From Litchfieldia alkalitelluris (GTDB taxonomy: Bacteria; Bacillota; Bacilli; Bacillales; Bacillaceae_L): a stretch of 64,000 bases of DNA. A model generated the notes under the pieces. It did not search any database, was not told the DNA's origin, and saw nothing but the letters and a program-made list of their open reading frames with translations. Of the stretch, positions 1-9,568 are shown one piece after another. Location of the stretch: positions 2,678,696 through 2,742,695 of the forward strand of contig NZ_KV917374.1 of assembly GCF_002019645.1 (NCBI RefSeq). Direction: 5' to 3'. The position numbers and the translations under genes are program-made. Position 1 is the stretch's first letter. Each line of letters begins with the position of its first letter.

Positions 1-69
1 GCAAATTTTATAATCAAAAGTTTAAGAATGACCATGGTAAAAGAAGGACAATAACAGGAAGTGTCAACC

Positions 70-1350
70 ATGAAACAGATGTATCCTAAAAATGGTAGAG
101 TGATTCTCCACGTTGATATGAATAGCTTTTATGCCTCCGTTGAAATGGCGTACGATCCTTTATTAAAGGGAAAACCTCTTGCGATAGCTGGTAATGTGGA
201 GGAACGACGGGGAATTATTATAACTTGTAGCTATGAGGCTAGGAGTAAGGGCGTAAAAACGACGATGCCTTTATGGGAAGCAAAGCGTCTTTGTCCAGAT
301 TTAATCATAAAGAAACCTAATTTTGAGAGATATCGTAAGGCATCTTTAGCGATGTTTGAGTTTCTGAAAACGTACACTTCAGTTGTTGAACCTGTCTCTG
401 TCGATGAAGGCTATATGGATATCACCGATTGTTTTGAGCAAGGAGCACCGATTGAAATTGCAAAAGAAATACAAAGTCGGTTGTATGAGCAATTAAAATT
501 ACCATGTAGTATCGGCATCGCGCCAAATAAGTTCTTGGCAAAGATGGCCTCTGATATGAAAAAACCCATGGGTATTACAATTTTAAGGAAACGAGATGTA
601 GAGCATATTCTCTGGCCACTTTCGGTTGGGCAAATGCATGGGGTTGGGAGCAAAACTGCTGAAAAATTGAATGGTATTGCGATTCATTCAATTGGTGACC
701 TTGCCAACGGAAATGAAGTTCAGTTAAAGACACTGCTAGGGATAAATGGCGAGAGACTTAAGCAGCGTGCGAACGGAATTGATCCAAGACCAGTTGATCC
801 TGATAGCATTTCCGATTTTAAAAGTATTGGTAATTCAACAACATTACCTAGGGATTCGACGGATTTAAATGAAATATATGAAGTAATTAAGCGCCTAGCC
901 GACTCGGTTGCCTCACGGATCAAACGAAAAAATATGCTAACATCTAATGTACAGCTAACCATTCGCTATTCTGATCGTCAAACGGTCACCAGAAGTAGAA
1001 AATTAAATAATCCGATTGAGAGTGAAGAGGATATTTATAGAAAAGCTCTGTATCTGTGGAAGCAGCATTGGAATGAAGAACCCGTTCGATTAATTGGTGT
1101 AACAGCACAAGATTTAGTTGAAAAAGGGGAAGCATATAAACAATTAGACTTATTCTCATACGAAAAAGACGCTAAAAAGGAACCGTTATTAAGAGTGATT
1201 GATTCCTTGATGCAAAAGTATGGAGAAAACATTGTAAAAAAAGGAATTCCACGCAGTGAACAAGGAAGTCTTGGGGATAATAATCACGGAACAAGCTTTG
1301 AGAAGGATTTTTTAAGCGATATTAATAACAAAAAAGATTCACAGACCTAA
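70..1350 (+). CDS. yqjH: Y-family DNA polymerase IV
   Basis: Error-prone DNA polymerase that copies past lesions. The N-terminal motif DMNSFYASVE supplies the first catalytic aspartate (about D16), and SVDEGYMD (about residues 110-117) supplies the paired D/E. A QLDLF beta-clamp binding motif lies at about residue 358 in the C-terminal tail. At 426 aa it is a normal length for the family and closely resembles B. subtilis YqjH throughout. I chose the ATG at 70 because AGGAAG at 56-61 sits 8 nt ahead of it; an in-frame GTG at 61 would overlap that ribosome binding site. The next gene on this strand is gnd, as in B. subtilis. A second, SOS-controlled Y-family polymerase lies at 18.1 kb. Confidence 0.95.
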   Translation: MKQMYPKNGRVILHVDMNSFYASVEMAYDPLLKGKPLAIAGNVEERRGIIITCSYEARSKGVKTTMPLWEAKRLCPDLIIKKPNFERYRKASLAMFEFLKTYTSVVEPVSVDEGYMDITDCFEQGAPIEIAKEIQSRLYEQLKLPCSIGIAPNKFLAKMASDMKKPMGITILRKRDVEHILWPLSVGQMHGVGSKTAEKLNGIAIHSIGDLANGNEVQLKTLLGINGERLKQRANGIDPRPVDPDSISDFKSIGNSTTLPRDSTDLNEIYEVIKRLADSVASRIKRKNMLTSNVQLTIRYSDRQTVTRSRKLNNPIESEEDIYRKALYLWKQHWNEEPVRLIGVTAQDLVEKGEAYKQLDLFSYEKDAKKEPLLRVIDSLMQKYGENIVKKGIPRSEQGSLGDNNHGTSFEKDFLSDINNKKDSQT

Positions 1351-1570
1351 TAGGTGACAGTTTTAAAGAAATTTGCTAAAGTAAAGGTTATTATGCTAAA
1401 TATCTAAAGGATTTTTTTTAGCTACTTTTTAGCTATAAATGAATGAGCAAGTATCGATTTTGAGTACTTTTTGAATGGAAAAAGATATCTCAGGTGATAC
1501 GGTTGCTTTTTTAGCACATTCATTAGAAAAAAAGACTTTGTAAAAAGAGCGCAAGAAAGGAAGAAGAAAA

Positions 1571-2983
1571 ATGGCAAAACAACAAATTGGTGTCGTTGGT
1601 TTAGCGGTTATGGGTAAAAACCTAGCTTTTAATATTGAAAGTAGAGGTTATTCAGTAGCTGTTTATAATCGTTCTTCAGAGAAAACTGAAGAAGCTCTTA
1701 AAGAAGCAGAAGGTAAAAATCTAGTTGGTACATATAGTGTAGAAGAATTTGTTCAATCCCTTGAAACTCCAAGAAAAATCTTATTGATGGTAAAAGCGGG
1801 AGCAGCTACAGATGCGACAATCGAAGCTTTAAAGCCTCATTTAGATAAAGGTGATATCCTTATTGATGGTGGAAATACATTTTTCGTGGATACACAACGC
1901 AGAAATAAAGAGTTAGAAGAAGCTGGAATCCATTTCATAGGTACTGGTGTATCTGGTGGGGAAGAAGGCGCATTAAAGGGTCCTTCTATCATGCCTGGCG
2001 GGCAAAAAGAGGCTTATGATCTTGTTGAACCAATCCTGAAAGACATCTCTGCAAAAGTAGATGGAGACCCATGTTGTACATATATTGGTCCAGATGGAGC
2101 GGGACATTATGTGAAAATGGTCCATAATGGAATTGAGTATGGCGACATGCAGCTTATTTCTGAAGCATATTTCTTATTAAAACAAGTTCTGGGTACGTCT
2201 GCTGCTGAGTTACATGAAATCTTTGCAGAATGGAATAAGGGTGAGTTAGATAGCTACCTTATCGAAATTACAGCAGATATCTTCACAAAAATGGATGAAG
2301 AAACTGGTAAACCTCTTGTAGATGTGATTTTAGATACTGCAGGACAAAAAGGAACTGGTAAATGGACGAGCCAAAGTGCATTAGATCTTGGTGTACCACT
2401 TCCAATCATCACTGAATCTGTATTTGCTCGTTTTATTTCTGCAATGAAGGATGAGCGTGTTAAAGCTAGTAAGATCTTAAGTGGACCAGCTGCAACGCCA
2501 TTTACGGGTGATAAAGCAGCATTAATTGAGTCTGTTCGAAAAGCTCTTTATATGAGCAAGATTTGTTCATATGCACAAGGATTCGCTCAAATGAGAGCAG
2601 CTTCTGATGAGTATGATTGGAATTTAAGTTATGGAGAAATTGCAATGATCTTCAGAGGCGGATGTATCATTCGTGCAGCATTCCTACAAAAGATCAAAGA
2701 TGCGTATGACCGTGAAGCAGATCTTCCTAACTTATTGCTTGATCCATACTTCAAAGAAATCGTTGAGAGCTACCAAGGCGCATTACGTGAAATCTTAGGC
2801 GTAGCGATCACTAATGGTATTCCTGTACCATCATTCTCAAGTGCATTAGCATACTACGATAGCTACCGTACTGAAACATTGCCTGCAAACCTATTGCAAG
2901 CACAAAGAGATTACTTCGGTGCACATACGTACCAACGTATTGACAAAGAAGGCGTATTCCATACTGAGTGGATGGAGAAATAA
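1571..2983 (+). CDS. gndA: 6-phosphogluconate dehydrogenase, decarboxylating
   Basis: Oxidises 6-phosphogluconate to ribulose 5-phosphate, giving NADPH (or NADH) in the oxidative pentose phosphate pathway. The N-terminal Rossmann motif GLAVMG lies at residues 10-15. The substrate signature [11 protein letters not shown] begins at about residue 124, and the catalytic region [11 protein letters not shown] follows. At 470 aa it is full length. AAAGGAAG stands just ahead of the ATG. It is followed by an intrinsic terminator and then directly by a group II intron. zwf, for the first step of the same pathway, lies 3 kb away on the other strand. Confidence 0.97.
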   Translation: MAKQQIGVVGLAVMGKNLAFNIESRGYSVAVYNRSSEKTEEALKEAEGKNLVGTYSVEEFVQSLETPRKILLMVKAGAATDATIEALKPHLDKGDILIDGGNTFFVDTQRRNKELEEAGIHFIGTGVSGGEEGALKGPSIMPGGQKEAYDLVEPILKDISAKVDGDPCCTYIGPDGAGHYVKMVHNGIEYGDMQLISEAYFLLKQVLGTSAAELHEIFAEWNKGELDSYLIEITADIFTKMDEETGKPLVDVILDTAGQKGTGKWTSQSALDLGVPLPIITESVFARFISAMKDERVKASKILSGPAATPFTGDKAALIESVRKALYMSKICSYAQGFAQMRAASDEYDWNLSYGEIAMIFRGGCIIRAAFLQKIKDAYDREADLPNLLLDPYFKEIVESYQGALREILGVAITNGIPVPSFSSALAYYDSYRTETLPANLLQAQRDYFGAHTYQRIDKEGVFHTEWMEK

Positions 2984-2993
2984 GTTTTTTAGA

Positions 2994-3022
2994 CAGTCGA
3001 TTTTCGGATCGGCTGTTTTTTT
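2994..3022 (+). terminator. Intrinsic terminator of gndA
   Basis: The stem CAGTCGA / TCGGCTG (one G-T pair) has an 8-nt loop and is followed by seven T residues. The group II intron begins one or two bases after the T-run, which is the usual target position of bacterial class C introns. Confidence 0.85.
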
Positions 3023-3023
3023 G

Positions 3024-4878
3024 GTGTGCCAGGCATGGCAACTATCTAGGTGGTGAAAGTCCACTGTGGGGATACACATCGACCAACCACTAAGGAAGCG
3101 CAAGGTACTTACCGTGAGGTAAGGGCTGGAGGAAGCGTGGTAATAAAATCTTGGCTCGACGAACAGGAATCTGATACTAAGGCTCTACAAAGGGATAAGG
3201 CTCCCAAACAAGCCAAAGTCCAAAAGATGTGCGTAACTCTGTAGGGTAAATCAGGCGAGTAAAAGAGGAAAGATAGTTGTCTTACCCTGGGAGGTCTTGC
3301 GGATGTACATGGGTACAGTCGAAAAAGGTTTGCCGCAAGAAGTCAGCAGAAGCCATAGTAATGAAGTAATTCATGAAGGGCTGAACAATTTATAGTGTTT
3401 CAACGCCACGAATGCATAAGTGACCTACTCCGAATGTGTTAATGGGGAAAGTATGAGCGTATCTCAAAGGATAACCAAAATGGAGCTATCACTTATTACG
3501 TGAGGGGAAAGGAGAAACGAGTGTGGAACTTTTAGAACAGATTCTAAGTAATCAAAATATGAATGAAGCCTACCTGCGTGTCTATAAAAATAAAGGTGCT
3601 AGTGGAGTCGATGGAATAACGGTCGACGAACTAAAGCAATATCTGAAAGAGAACAAAGATGAGCTACGTCAGCGCATCAGAACAAGAAAATACCAACCAC
3701 AAGCTGCCTTAAGAGTGGAAATCCCAAAAGAAAATGGCAAGATGCGCAAGTTGGGAATACCAACAGTAGTGGATAGAGTTGTTCAACAAGCCATTCATCA
3801 AGTTCTCAGTCCGATATTTGAAAAGCAATTTAGTGAATACAGTTACGGCTTTAGACCGAAAAGAAGTTGTGAGATGGCTACTATTAAAAGCTTGGAATAT
3901 CTGAATGATGGACACGATTGGGTAGTGGACATTGACCTGGAAAGATTCTTCGATACTGTTCATCACGATAAACTGATGCGAATTATATCCAACACAATAA
4001 AAGACGGAGATGTCATCTCGTTAATCAGGAAATACTTAGTCAGTGGAGTCATGATAAATGGAAAATATGAAGACACACCTGTCGGTACTCCGCAAGGAGG
4101 AAACCTCAGCCCATTATTGAGTAATATTATGTTAAACGAACTCGATAAGGAATTAGAGAAAAGAGGACTAAGGTTCGTGAGGTACGCTGATGATGCCCTC
4201 ATCTTTGTGAAAAGTGAAAAAGCAGCGAATCGAATAATGAACTCAATCGTGAGATTTATAGAAGAGGAATTAGGTCTAATAGTCAACGTAGAGAAGAGTA
4301 GAATCTCACGTCCAAAAGAACTAAAATTCTTAGGATTTGGGTATTATTACGAATCTAAAAACGAGAAATATCGAGTGAAGCCTCATTCAACCTCAATACA
4401 GAAATTCCAAAGGAAGCTTCGACAATTAACAAAGCGCAACTGGAGTATTTCGCTAGACTTTAGAATATTGAAACTTAGACAAGTCATATTCGGATGGGTA
4501 AACTACTTCAGAATCTCAAACATGAAAGAAGCTACAAAGCAAATTGATAAGAAGCTTCGCTCCAGAATTAGAGTCATCATCTGGAAGCAATGGAAAATTA
4601 CAAGAAAACAAATCAAATCGCTAATTCAACTAGGGATACCCGAAGAAGAAGCGAAAGGACTAACGTTCTGTCGAAAAGGTTACCGGTTTATCGGATTATC
4701 GAAAGTTGTTCAAAGAGCAATTTCAAACAAAAGACTAAAGCAGAGGGGACTTCCCTCTGCTTTAGAACATTATCTAAAAGTACACACTGTAATATAAATT
4801 GAACCGCCGTATACGGAACCGTACGTACGGTGGTGTGAGAGGGGCGAAAATAATTAACTTATTTTCCCTCTACTCGAT
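3024..4878 (+). mobile_element. Group IIC intron with internal reverse transcriptase
   Basis: The 5' end begins GTGTG at 3024, matching the group II 5' consensus. About 500 nt of structured non-coding RNA (domains I-III) precede the reverse transcriptase ORF. After the ORF, 4801-4836 folds as domain V, with ACCGCCGTA pairing TACGGTGGT. Then 4837-4875 folds as domain VI (GAGAGGGG... pairing ...CCCTCTACTC), with an unpaired A at 4872, and the sequence ends in AT at about 4878. The boundary bases are inferred from consensus. Three points support class C: a ~1.85 kb size, a 424-aa protein without an endonuclease domain, and insertion right behind a terminator hairpin. It looks intact. Confidence 0.88.
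3523..4797 (+). CDS. ltrA: Group II intron reverse transcriptase/maturase
   Basis: Intron-encoded protein that helps the intron RNA fold and copies it back into DNA. Reverse transcriptase blocks are visible from residue 1: GIPTVVDRVVQQAI, FSEYSYGFRPKRS, VDIDLERFFDTV, GTPQGGNLSPLLSNI and the catalytic YADD at residues 221-224. A maturase (X) domain follows, with WVNYFRIS and a basic helix. No HNH endonuclease domain is present after it, as expected for class C proteins; it closely resembles known IIC enzymes of about 420 aa. The GTG start at 3523 has GGAAAGGAG 8 nt upstream. The frame is intact, so the element could be active. Confidence 0.95.
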   Translation: MELLEQILSNQNMNEAYLRVYKNKGASGVDGITVDELKQYLKENKDELRQRIRTRKYQPQAALRVEIPKENGKMRKLGIPTVVDRVVQQAIHQVLSPIFEKQFSEYSYGFRPKRSCEMATIKSLEYLNDGHDWVVDIDLERFFDTVHHDKLMRIISNTIKDGDVISLIRKYLVSGVMINGKYEDTPVGTPQGGNLSPLLSNIMLNELDKELEKRGLRFVRYADDALIFVKSEKAANRIMNSIVRFIEEELGLIVNVEKSRISRPKELKFLGFGYYYESKNEKYRVKPHSTSIQKFQRKLRQLTKRNWSISLDFRILKLRQVIFGWVNYFRISNMKEATKQIDKKLRSRIRVIIWKQWKITRKQIKSLIQLGIPEEEAKGLTFCRKGYRFIGLSKVVQRAISNKRLKQRGLPSALEHYLKVHTVI

Positions 4879-4958
4879 TGTTTGGAAGGGGAAGAAGTGA
4901 CAAGGACCTTGTTGTATGATTAGATTTTGTTACAGGAGTCATATTGAGTACTATGCTG

Positions 4959-5110
4959 CAGTTAGTGGTGGAAAAGTAGAGAGGAAGTGAATCATAGGCA
5001 CTCTATGATTCAGTTAGTGGCGGAAAAGTAAGGAGGAAGTGAATCATAGGAACTCTATGCTGCAGTTAGTGACTGAAAAGGAAGAAGTAAGTGAATCAGA
5101 GCGATTCTGT
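4959..5110. repeat. 52-bp tandem repeat array, about 3 units
   Basis: CAGTTAGTG recurs at 4959, 5011 and 5063, exactly 52 bp apart. Each unit carries GGAAGTGAATCATAG followed by CTCTATG, which can pair as a hairpin (clearest as GAATCATA / TATGATTC). The third unit decays. The same unit design occurs in a longer array at 62.6-63.0 kb. The whole 4880-5205 gap contains no convincing gene. Confidence 0.8.
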
Positions 5111-5209
5111 GAAGCTTTTACTGGTTCAAGTTAGGGAGTAAGTGTATTCAAGCATTAACCTAAATCGCTACATTTACCAACAGTTACAGAAGAGAGTAAC
5201 CACATAAAA

Positions 5210-5243
5210 GAAAAACCCCCACTCCACAAGGTAGAGTGAGGTT
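5210..5243 (-). terminator. Terminator of the zwf-cyclase unit
   Basis: On the minus strand CCTCACTC pairs with GAGTGGGG across a 9-nt loop and is followed by TTTTTC, 12 nt beyond the stop codon of the cyclase gene. Confidence 0.75.
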
Positions 5244-5254
5244 CAAAGTACTAA

Positions 5255-5878
5255 TTATGAAGCTTGTACACCTTCAAGTAATAAAATACGTGCAGGGGAA
5301 GCATCTGTGCCAGTTAGTTTTAAAGGTGCAGCGACCATAAAGAATTCGCCTGCTGGAACGTCTTTAAGGCGTAACCCCTCAATGATAATGATATTTGCCC
5401 CGAAAAGTGTTTTGTGCGTAGGATGGCCTTCTTGGCTACGTTCAATGCCAAGTGCATCTGTTGCAACACCTCTAATTCCTTTTTCAACTAAATATCTTGC
5501 ACCGTCTTCAGCTAAAAAGACAAAATCAAAGTTAAATTCTTCTTCGAATGAATTCTTCGTCTTGAATATAATGAAATCATTTTTTTCGATATTTAAGGAT
5601 TCAAGATCTTCTTTTGTAATTCGGTCTTCAACATTTGTTAAGTCAAATACTTTACTCGATCCAACTAGATCCTCAAGTGCTAAGGTTTCAATTGTTTCAC
5701 CGTCAATTACCATATGTAAGGGTGCATCAACATGTGTTCCTCCGTGAACATCCATATCAAGTCTTGTTTCAGTTACGTAACCATTTGTTGCCGTTGTAAT
5801 ATTTGGTTGTTTTTCTGGCTTGTTTTTATATACAGCCATTCCTTTTTGGATCGTTGTTGAAACATCATAAATTTTCAT
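5255..5878 (-). CDS. Cyclase family protein (kynurenine formamidase-like)
   Basis: Metal-dependent hydrolase of the cyclase/kynurenine formamidase fold. The metal-binding signature HGGTHVDAPLH (H45, H49, D51, H55) is complete. At 207 aa it is typical for the bacterial family. The gene starts 18 nt after the zwf stop codon, with AAAGGGG before the ATG, so the two are almost certainly co-transcribed. The substrate is unknown: the family includes kynurenine formamidases, but nothing nearby suggests tryptophan breakdown. Its partner zwf hints at a housekeeping role, which is inference only. Confidence 0.85.
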   Translation of the reverse strand: MKIYDVSTTIQKGMAVYKNKPEKQPNITTATNGYVTETRLDMDVHGGTHVDAPLHMVIDGETIETLALEDLVGSSKVFDLTNVEDRITKEDLESLNIEKNDFIIFKTKNSFEEEFNFDFVFLAEDGARYLVEKGIRGVATDALGIERSQEGHPTHKTLFGANIIIIEGLRLKDVPAGEFFMVAAPLKLTGTDASPARILLLEGVQAS

Positions 5879-5896
5879 AATACTTATTTCCCCTTT

Positions 5897-7399
5897 CTAT
5901 TTTTCAAGCTCGGATACGGCCCACCAGTGGTCACCATTTGTAGCTAGTAAGTCATCTGCTGCCTTTGGTCCCATAGATCCTGCAGGGTAGTTAGGGAAAT
6001 CAGTAGTGATTTGGCTTTCCCATACAGCTGAAATGGGATCCACAAAATTCCATGAAAGTGACACTTCATCCCAATGAGTAAAATTAGTTGCATCTCCACG
6101 GATACAATCATAAATAAGTCTTTCGTAAGCTTCAGGTGTATTGATACCGTCAATTGAGTTATTGCTAAAATCTAATTTAACAGGAGTCGTTTGTGTTTCT
6201 TGTCCTGATTTTCTCACATTTAAATGTAACGTGATTCCTTCATCTGGTTGTATATGTATCACAAGAAGGTTAGGGTTTTGAATTGGTTCATTAACACCCT
6301 TTTTATAATATAAATTCATTGGAATGTCTTTAAATTGAACGACAATTTTTGTGGATTTCGTTGTCATTCTCTTACCAGTACGAATATAGAACGGAACTCC
6401 AGCCCATCTAAAGTTATCAATCATTAGTTTTCCAGCAACATATGTTTCAGTTATTGATTCTGGGTTTACGTTATTTTCTTCGCGATAACCTTTTACATTT
6501 TCGCCATTCATTGTTCCGGGTCCATATTGTCCTCTTACAAAATATTCGTCCAAGTTCGTTTCATCTACAGGACGAAGAGCGCGAAGAACCTTAATTTTTT
6601 CACTTCTGATTTCTTCTGTTGTTAGTTTAATTGGCGGTTCCATTGCAAGTAAAGAAACCATTTGTAGCATATGATTTTGAACCATATCACGAATTGCTCC
6701 TGATTTCTCATAATATCCACCACGATCTTCAACACCTAGTGTTTCGCTTGACGTAATTTGGATGTTGGAAATGAAGCGATTATTCCATAATGGCTCAAAA
6801 ATCGCATTTGCAAAACGAATGACTTCAATGTTTTGAACCATTTCTTTTCCAAGGTAATGGTCAATACGATAAATTTGATCTTCTTTAAATGCTTGACGAA
6901 TTTGTTTATTTAATTGTTGAGCAGAAGGGTGGTTATGCCCAAATGGCTTTTCAATAACAAGACGAGTATATCCTTTTGTTTTGGTTAGCCCTTCTTTTTT
7001 CAAATGCTCTGCAATTGTTCCGAAAAATTCCGGAGCCATTGCGAGATAGAAAATGCGGTTACCTTCTGTGTTATATGTCTCATCAAGTGTACTAAGTAAA
7101 TGATTTAGTTCCTGATATGATGCTGTATTTGTTACATCAAAAGGATGGTAATAGAAGTGATTTGAAAAATTCTCAAGTCCTTCAGTCTCTTTAGCAACTT
7201 CTGAAACAGAACTAACCACATTTTGACGGAAATCTTCATTGGTTAATGGTCTTCTAGCAACTCCAACAACAGCGAAGTCTTCCGAGATTTGTTCTTTTTT
7301 AAATAGTTGGTAAATCGAAGGAAACAGTTTACGCTTTGCTAAGTCTCCCGTAGCTCCAAAAATAACGATGATTGTTTTAGGTTTTGTATATGTATTCAC
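5897..7399 (-). CDS. zwf: Glucose-6-phosphate 1-dehydrogenase
   Basis: Oxidises glucose 6-phosphate to 6-phosphogluconolactone with NADP, the first step of the oxidative pentose phosphate pathway. The nucleotide-binding motif GATGDLAKRK lies at residues 15-24 and the active-site signature RIDHYLGK at about 178-185. Length is 500 aa from the chosen start. I prefer the GTG at 7399 over an upstream in-frame GTG at 7414, because GTGAGG sits 9 nt ahead of 7399 and the protein then matches homologues. A cyclase gene follows in the same unit. gndA lies beyond the intron. Confidence 0.95.
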   Translation of the reverse strand: MNTYTKPKTIIVIFGATGDLAKRKLFPSIYQLFKKEQISEDFAVVGVARRPLTNEDFRQNVVSSVSEVAKETEGLENFSNHFYYHPFDVTNTASYQELNHLLSTLDETYNTEGNRIFYLAMAPEFFGTIAEHLKKEGLTKTKGYTRLVIEKPFGHNHPSAQQLNKQIRQAFKEDQIYRIDHYLGKEMVQNIEVIRFANAIFEPLWNNRFISNIQITSSETLGVEDRGGYYEKSGAIRDMVQNHMLQMVSLLAMEPPIKLTTEEIRSEKIKVLRALRPVDETNLDEYFVRGQYGPGTMNGENVKGYREENNVNPESITETYVAGKLMIDNFRWAGVPFYIRTGKRMTTKSTKIVVQFKDIPMNLYYKKGVNEPIQNPNLLVIHIQPDEGITLHLNVRKSGQETQTTPVKLDFSNNSIDGINTPEAYERLIYDCIRGDATNFTHWDEVSLSWNFVDPISAVWESQITTDFPNYPAGSMGPKAADDLLATNGDHWWAVSELEK

Positions 7400-7777
7400 G
7401 AATAGTAACCTCACTTTTATTCATGCTTGATTGTCGAAAAAATTTTATCTATACGAATAATTAATTTTAGACTTTTATTTACGTTAAATCAAACATTTCT
7501 TCTCTTTTTTCAGAAAATTTTTCATTTATAATTTTGAATTTATCATTAATCTTAATCTATTCTGTATTGTTACCGTTTTCCTGCATTATTACTATGTTTT
7601 CATTGTTTTTTATCTAATGTGGTATCGATATCACTACTTTTACATTCTATTGATTGTACGATAGAATAAATGAAATATATTGTATTTCTATTAGTTTAAA
7701 CAAAAATTAAACTAGTTACAATTAACTTGCTTTTAAGTTATCAATTTATTTTATAAAACTTGGAGGGAGATACCAAG
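7400..7777. other. AT-rich divergent intergenic region zwf / rnz
   Basis: About 380 bp of very AT-rich DNA lie between two divergently transcribed genes. It must hold both promoters. I see no ORF, no strong hairpin and no repeat here, and no single promoter is clear enough to call. Confidence 0.6.
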
Positions 7778-8695
7778 GTGGAGGTTGTTTTTTTAGGAAC
7801 AGGAGCGGGTGTACCAGCTAAAGAAAGAAATGTTTCATCAATCGCCTTACAGCTTGTAGCAGAGCGGGGATCAACATGGCTATTTGATTGTGGTGAAGCT
7901 ACTCAGCATCAAATTTTATACACATCGATTAAGCCCAGACGGATTGAAAAAATATTTATTACTCATTTACATGGAGATCATATTTTTGGTTTACCAGGTT
8001 TACTAGGAAGTCGTTCATTCCAGGGTGGGGAATCAACACTTACCGTCTATGGACCAAAAGGATTAAGAGAATACATACTCACATCTTTAAAATTAAGTAG
8101 CACACACCTAAAGTATCCTTTAGATATCGTGGAAATCGAAGAAGAAGGAATAATTTTTGACGATCAACAGTTTTCAGTTGAGGTTAGAAAACTGGATCAC
8201 GGGATTCATTCTTATGGCTTTCGTGTAATTGAGAAGGACCTTCCTGGAACCTTACTCGTTGAAGAACTAAAGAAGATACATGTGCCTCCTGGCCCTATTT
8301 ACCAAAAGTTAAAAGAGGGAGAGACGGTTACGTTGGAGGATGGAAGAACCATTGATGGATTGAAGTTTATTGGACCATCCAAAAGAGGAAGAGTAATTAC
8401 CATATTAGGTGATACGCGTTTTTGTGATGCAAGCGTAGAACTATCACAAAATGCTGATCTTCTTATTCATGAAGCAACCTTTGGAGCGGACGAACATGAA
8501 CTTGCACATAATTATTTCCACTCAACAACAAAACAAGCGGCAGAAATTGCTTTGAAAGCAAATGTTAAGAGCTTAATTTTAACTCATATCAGTTCAAGAT
8601 ACCAAGGTGAGGACGTAAAAGTTCTTGAAAAGGAAGCAAATGACCTTTTTGAAAATACTTATGTGGCCAAAGATTTTTATACTTATGAACTTTGA
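7778..8695 (+). CDS. rnz: Ribonuclease Z
   Basis: Metallo-beta-lactamase-fold endonuclease that trims the 3' end of CCA-less tRNA precursors. The zinc motif HLHGDH lies at residues 63-68. GDTRFCD and HEATF supply further metal ligands, and LTHISSRY supplies the C-terminal histidine. The [10 protein letters not shown] segment belongs to the tRNA-binding exosite region. At 305 aa it matches B. subtilis Rnz. The GTG at 7778 is chosen because GGAGGG lies 10 nt upstream and homologues begin at the same point; a TTG at 7760 would overlap that site. Confidence 0.95.
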   Translation: MEVVFLGTGAGVPAKERNVSSIALQLVAERGSTWLFDCGEATQHQILYTSIKPRRIEKIFITHLHGDHIFGLPGLLGSRSFQGGESTLTVYGPKGLREYILTSLKLSSTHLKYPLDIVEIEEEGIIFDDQQFSVEVRKLDHGIHSYGFRVIEKDLPGTLLVEELKKIHVPPGPIYQKLKEGETVTLEDGRTIDGLKFIGPSKRGRVITILGDTRFCDASVELSQNADLLIHEATFGADEHELAHNYFHSTTKQAAEIALKANVKSLILTHISSRYQGEDVKVLEKEANDLFENTYVAKDFYTYEL

Positions 8696-8696
8696 C

Positions 8697-8740
8697 GAAA
8701 CAGGTTTAGGGAAGAAGCAAGGTCTCCTAAACCTGTTTTC
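8697..8740 (+). terminator. Terminator of rnz
   Basis: A long stem, GAAACAGGTTTAGG pairing CCTAAACCTGTTTTC across a 15-nt loop, begins right after the rnz stop. Confidence 0.85.
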
Positions 8741-8750
8741 GTTCCGGATT

Positions 8751-8867
8751 CACCCTGAAAATAATTTAGGATAGAGAGCTCCAATCGCTACAATCCACTT
8801 GCGGGATACCGCGGGGCGGTCCGTGAGCCTCCTCGTTGCTTTTTGGCTTCTGCGGGGTCTCATCGTT
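8751..8867 (+). repeat. GC-rich dispersed repeat, truncated copy
   Basis: It begins ACCCTGAAAATAA and contains CTTGCGGGATACCGCGGGG, GTCCGTGAGCCTCCTCG and CTGCGGGGTCTCA, the core of a repeat found again at 17.0, 17.2, 19.8, 28.3 and 57.7 kb. The second half is missing. The GC content is far above its neighbours. No coding frame is supported. Confidence 0.85.
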
Positions 8868-8882
8868 CAAAAACGAGCTTGA

Positions 8883-9308
8883 CTAAATCTTCTTCTCCAT
8901 CAATGTAGATACGTCAGCAAAGCCTAACTTTTCATATAGTTTTTTTGCATGGTTTCCTGCAAATACATTTAAGTGGACTCTTCTTAAGCCTATTTGTTTA
9001 AAGTAAGATAGGGCAGCTTTCGTTAATTTTTTGCCTAATCCCTTGTTGCGATGGGATTTAAATACATATAATTCTAAAATGATTCCGACAGGATCATTAT
9101 GATAATAATCCATGCTTTCACCAATTAAAATCCAGCCTTCTAAACGTCCTTTATGATTAACAGACACAAGGTAGTTATTAAAGGCTTGCAGTTCTTCTTG
9201 GGCAACCGTACTATTTTTAAGATAGCCCATTGAGGCTTCATCTCTGACTTTCTCTCCGTAACTTTTAATTAATACAATTTCCTCATAGGTGGCACTTCGA
9301 ATGGTCAT
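8883..9308 (-). CDS. GNAT family N-acetyltransferase
   Basis: Acetyl-CoA-dependent acyltransferase of unknown substrate. The acetyl-CoA pyrophosphate-binding motif RNKGLGKKL follows a beta strand (LELYVF), and the C-terminal ANxAxxLYxKLGF-type region (GNHAKKLYEKLGF) is clear. Length from the chosen start is 141 aa. I use the ATG at 9308 (MTIRSAT) because GAGGAGAG lies 5-6 nt ahead of it; seven further upstream codons are in frame but carry that site. It is convergent with rnz, with a truncated repeat between them. Confidence 0.85.
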   Translation of the reverse strand: MTIRSATYEEIVLIKSYGEKVRDEASMGYLKNSTVAQEELQAFNNYLVSVNHKGRLEGWILIGESMDYYHNDPVGIILELYVFKSHRNKGLGKKLTKAALSYFKQIGLRRVHLNVFAGNHAKKLYEKLGFADVSTLMEKKI

Positions 9309-9568
9309 TTGTACTCTCTCCTCATCCACGATGTTTTCCTAGGGCTATGTTCGTAAACTTTGTTGCTTATAAGATTTTTTCTCCTAACCTACTATCACGC
9401 TTACTTAATACCTTGTTTAAATGTAAAATTAGTTCAATAAGCAACAATCTTTTAGAAAAGAGCCTTTCCTATATATATTCAAGGAGAGGGCATAAGGTTA
9501 ATTTTGTGTTTTTTAGGAGCATTTTTGATATAAATATAAGGAGAGTCAATTATTAGGAGGGGTATTAG

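Noticed and set aside
3050-3244. 64-codon open frame ahead of the intron protein
   Set aside because: It lies in the structured 5' domain of the group II intron RNA and has no ribosome site or protein-like composition.
9347-9556. 69-codon frame between the GNAT and nitroreductase genes
   Set aside because: No ribosome site, low-complexity AT-rich translation and no recognisable motif.
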